Assembly: GCA_004295885.1 (NCBI GenBank)
Contig: SEDG01000229.1
Location: 1-8,867, forward strand
DNA length: 8,867 nucleotides
Source of the DNA: Pedobacter sp.
GTDB taxonomy: Bacteria > Bacteroidota > Bacteroidia > Sphingobacteriales > Sphingobacteriaceae
Reading direction: 5' to 3'
A model generated the notes under the pieces. The model was not told where the DNA came from. It searched no databases and worked only from the letters and a program-made list of their open reading frames with translations. The position numbers and the translations under genes are program-made. This document shows, piece after piece, positions 6,640-8,867 of the stretch; within the stretch, counting starts at the first letter, position 1; each line of letters begins with the position of its first letter.

Positions 6640-6683
6640 TAAGAATTGCTGTTTTTGCTTTTCAAATTTAAACCTTCAGGACC

Positions 6684-6712
6684 TCTTCCATCTTCCATTT
6701 TACGTCTTCCAT
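6684..6712. repeat. Short TCTTCCAT repeat cluster
   Basis: TCTTCCAT occurs three times, at 6684-6691, 6691-6698 and 6705-6712, the first two sharing one base. It looks like a low-complexity intergenic repeat. Confidence 0.5.
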
Positions 6713-6765
6713 TACCTCTCAACAGGCTGTTAAAAACTTCTCTCGAAAATTATAATTGCAAGCGT

Positions 6766-6773
6766 TATATTTA
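6766..6773 (+). promoter_or_regulatory. Weak candidate -7 box of parC
   Basis: TATATTTA matches TAnnTTTG at seven of eight positions and lies 25 bp before the parC ATG. No convincing -33 TTG is present at the usual distance. TATAATTG at 6751-6758 is an equally good alternative. Confidence 0.25.
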
Positions 6774-6798
6774 CGCATCCCAAATACTTTTATAGCGA

Positions 6799-8867
6799 AT
6801 GAGTGAAGAATTAGACCAAAATTTAAACGAAGATGCCTTGCCGGATAATCCGGAGATTAAACATTCGGTTATTCCCATTAACGGACTTTATGAAAACTGG
6901 TTTCTCGATTATGCTTCTTATGTAATTCTAGATAGAGCGGTGCCTCACATTCATGATGGTTTAAAACCTGTACAGCGCCGTATCATGCACTCGCTTAAGG
7001 AAATGGACGATGGACGTTTTAACAAAGCGGCTAACGTAATTGGGAATACGATGAAATACCATCCGCATGGAGATGCCTCTATTGGCGATGCGATGGTTCA
7101 AATTGGCCAGAAAGATTTACTAATCGACTGTCAGGGTAACTGGGGCGACCCAATTACTGGAGATAGCGCTGCAGCGCCACGTTACATTGAAGCTCGGTTG
7201 TCAAAATTTGCAAATGATGTTGTTTTTAATGCCGATACAACCATTTGGCAATTAAGTTACGATGGTAGAAATAGTGAGCCAGTAACGCTTCCTGTTAAGT
7301 TTCCATTGCTATTGGCGCAGGGAGCTGAGGGGATTGCGGTAGGTTTGGCGACTAAAGTAATGCCCCATAATTTCGTGGAGCTTTTAGATGCTTCGATAGA
7401 AATTTTAAAAGGGAATAGAAGTAATATTTTGCCAGATTTCTTTACTGGAGGAATGGCCGATTTTTCTAACTACAACGAAGGAATGCGTGGTGGTAGAATT
7501 AGGGTGAGGGCAAAAATTACGGAGAAGGATAAAAAAACTTTGGTAATTACCGAAGTTCCATATAGTACCACAACTGGTTCGGTTATCGACAGTATTTTAG
7601 CCGCAAACGATAAGGGCAAAATCAAAATCAAAAAGATTGAAGATAATACTGCCGCTAACGTAGAGATTGTGATTCAGCTGGCACCTGGTATTTCGCCTGA
7701 TGTAACAATTGATGCTTTGTATGCCTTTACATCTTGCGAAGTTTCAATTTCTCCAAATACTTGTATCATTAAGGATGATAAGCCACATTTTTTAACGGTT
7801 AACGATATCCTTGAGCAAAATACAAAACACACTAAGTTTCTCTTAAAGCGAGAATTGGAAATCCGATTGCACGAGTTACAGGAGAAGATTTTCTTCAGTT
7901 CGTTGTTAAAGATTTTTATTCAGGAAGGGATGTACAAAAACCCTGAATACGAAAATTCTGCTGATTTTGATGGTGTAGTAACGGTGTTGAATTTATTGTT
8001 CGACCCATTTAAACCGTCTTTGTACAGAGAGATTTTACCAGAAGATTTCAAAAAGCTAATCGACAAGCCGATGAGTAGCATTACTCGTTTTGATGTGAAA
8101 AAGGCTGATGAGCAGATGAAGGCTTTAGAAGATGAGATTAAAGTGGTTAAGGGTCATTTGCGTCATTTAACTGATTATGCCATTGCCTGGTATCAGAAAC
8201 TGAAAGATAAATACGGCAAGGGTAGGGAACGTAAAACGGAAATCCGCTTTTTTGATAAGGTGGAGGCAAGTAAAGTGGCCTTGGCAAATGTTAAGTTATA
8301 CGTCAATCGTGAGGATGGTTTTATTGGAACTGGTTTGCGTAAAGATGAATTTGTTGCCGATTGTTCTGATATTGATGAAATCATTGTTTTCCGCGAAGAT
8401 GGAAAATGCATTGTAACTAAGGTTGCAGATAAAACTTTTGTAGGCAAAGGAATTATCCACGCTCAGGTATTTAAAAAAGGAGATGAGCGGACGGTTTATA
8501 ATTTGATTTATAGAGATGGTGCAAGTGGAACGAATTACATTAAACGTTTCTCTGTTTTAGGGGTTACCCGAGATAAAGAATACGACTTAACAAAAGGCAC
8601 CAAGGGTTCGAAGATTTTATATTTTACTGCCAATCCTAATGGCGAAGCAGAGGTGATTACTGTTCAATTAAAACCTCATTCTAAGTTAAAGAAATTACAA
8701 TTCGATTTAGATTTTGCAGAAACTGCGATAAAAGGTCGTGCTTCTCAAGGTAATATTGTTTCGAAATATCCGGTTAAAAAAGTGTTGTTAAAGAGCAAAG
8801 GTGTTTCTACCTTATCAGGATTAAAGATTTGGTATGATGAATTACTGAAACGCTTAAATGTTGATGG
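6799..8867 (+). CDS. parC: DNA topoisomerase IV subunit A (type IIA), 3' end outside the window
   Basis: The frame is open for 689 codons from ATG 6799 to the window end, and the C-terminus is missing. With ParE, ParC forms the ATP-dependent enzyme that decatenates daughter chromosomes. Bacteroidetes ParC signatures are present: GLYENWFLDYASYVI (29-43), DGLKPVQRR (53-61), HPHGDASIGDAMVQIGQ (88-104), and AAAPRYIEARLS with catalytic Tyr129. A coiled-coil gate helix region with KADEQMKALEDEIKVVKG (435-452) leads into the C-terminal pinwheel domain. That domain has only a degenerate KGTKGSK (599-605) instead of the GyrA box, which supports ParC over gyrase A. At the position equivalent to E. coli GyrA Ser83 there is Ala93, followed by Ser94; Asp97 occupies the Asp87 position. 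No parE lies directly upstream. The ATG chosen gives MSEELDQNLNEDA, a plausible acidic leader before the conserved core. Confidence 0.95.
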   Translation, partial: MSEELDQNLNEDALPDNPEIKHSVIPINGLYENWFLDYASYVILDRAVPHIHDGLKPVQRRIMHSLKEMDDGRFNKAANVIGNTMKYHPHGDASIGDAMVQIGQKDLLIDCQGNWGDPITGDSAAAPRYIEARLSKFANDVVFNADTTIWQLSYDGRNSEPVTLPVKFPLLLAQGAEGIAVGLATKVMPHNFVELLDASIEILKGNRSNILPDFFTGGMADFSNYNEGMRGGRIRVRAKITEKDKKTLVITEVPYSTTTGSVIDSILAANDKGKIKIKKIEDNTAANVEIVIQLAPGISPDVTIDALYAFTSCEVSISPNTCIIKDDKPHFLTVNDILEQNTKHTKFLLKRELEIRLHELQEKIFFSSLLKIFIQEGMYKNPEYENSADFDGVVTVLNLLFDPFKPSLYREILPEDFKKLIDKPMSSITRFDVKKADEQMKALEDEIKVVKGHLRHLTDYAIAWYQKLKDKYGKGRERKTEIRFFDKVEASKVALANVKLYVNREDGFIGTGLRKDEFVADCSDIDEIIVFREDGKCIVTKVADKTFVGKGIIHAQVFKKGDERTVYNLIYRDGASGTNYIKRFSVLGVTRDKEYDLTKGTKGSKILYFTANPNGEAEVITVQLKPHSKLKKLQFDLDFAETAIKGRASQGNIVSKYPVKKVLLKSKGVSTLSGLKIWYDELLKRLNVD

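Larger units (their letters stand above)
6455..6798. other. Non-coding intergenic region between the hydrolase and parC
   Basis: I find no credible ORF on either strand, no tRNA and no transposase remnant. The region holds a small hairpin (6518-6538), a longer structured segment (6591-6639), a short TCTTCCAT repeat cluster (6684-6712), and the parC promoter region. The mix resembles several stacked short intergenic elements. Confidence 0.6.

Noticed and set aside
6455..6798. CRISPR array or tRNA in the long gap before parC
   Set aside because: No regularly spaced repeats and no cloverleaf; the TCTTCCAT copies are too short and close together.

Overview
The window is AT-rich and has the look of Bacteroidetes DNA, most likely a Pedobacter-like member of the Sphingobacteriaceae. 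The grounds are the TamB and ParC sequence types, the near absence of Shine-Dalgarno sequences, TAnnTTTG-type -7 boxes, and imperfectly palindromic intergenic repeats with GTCAT...ATGAC ends. The genus is inferred from family resemblance, not from a search.

Layout. Positions 1-3670 (minus strand) hold a tamB-type gene for a large inner-membrane-anchored envelope protein. It is broken near 700-746: the first 989 codons stop early and the C-terminal TamB domain continues in another frame and off the left edge. Divergent from it at 3825-4313 is a tetrameric-type cytidine deaminase gene (cdd). Converging on cdd is a luciferase-like flavin oxidoreductase (LLM family) whose 3' end appears to have been replaced by a palindromic repeat at 4327-4427, so the ORF reads through the repeat and into the antisense of cdd. 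A second GTCAT-ended repeat lies on the other side of the LLM gene (5361-5429). Next is a minus-strand alpha/beta hydrolase of the non-heme chloroperoxidase/aryl esterase type (5512-6333) with a clear Rho-independent terminator. A 465-bp intergenic region with several hairpins and short repeats follows. The right edge (6799-8867, plus strand) is the first 689 codons of the topoisomerase IV subunit A gene (parC).

Genes working together. The window is not one operon. The most suggestive regulatory signal is shared by the LLM gene and the hydrolase gene. Each has the same perfect 21-bp sequence upstream, and in both cases it lies exactly 20 bp from a perfect TAnnTTTG box on the coding strand. 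This suggests the two monocistronic genes may be co-controlled. The hydrolase leader also carries two near-identical 15-bp TTGTTT...AACAA dyads, one overlapping its -7 box.

The overall picture is a housekeeping locus (parC, cdd, tamB) with visible local erosion: one gene with a frame-breaking junction and one with a repeat-derived C-terminus. I see no CRISPR array, transposase, tRNA or rRNA, and no evidence for a new multi-gene defence or metabolic system.
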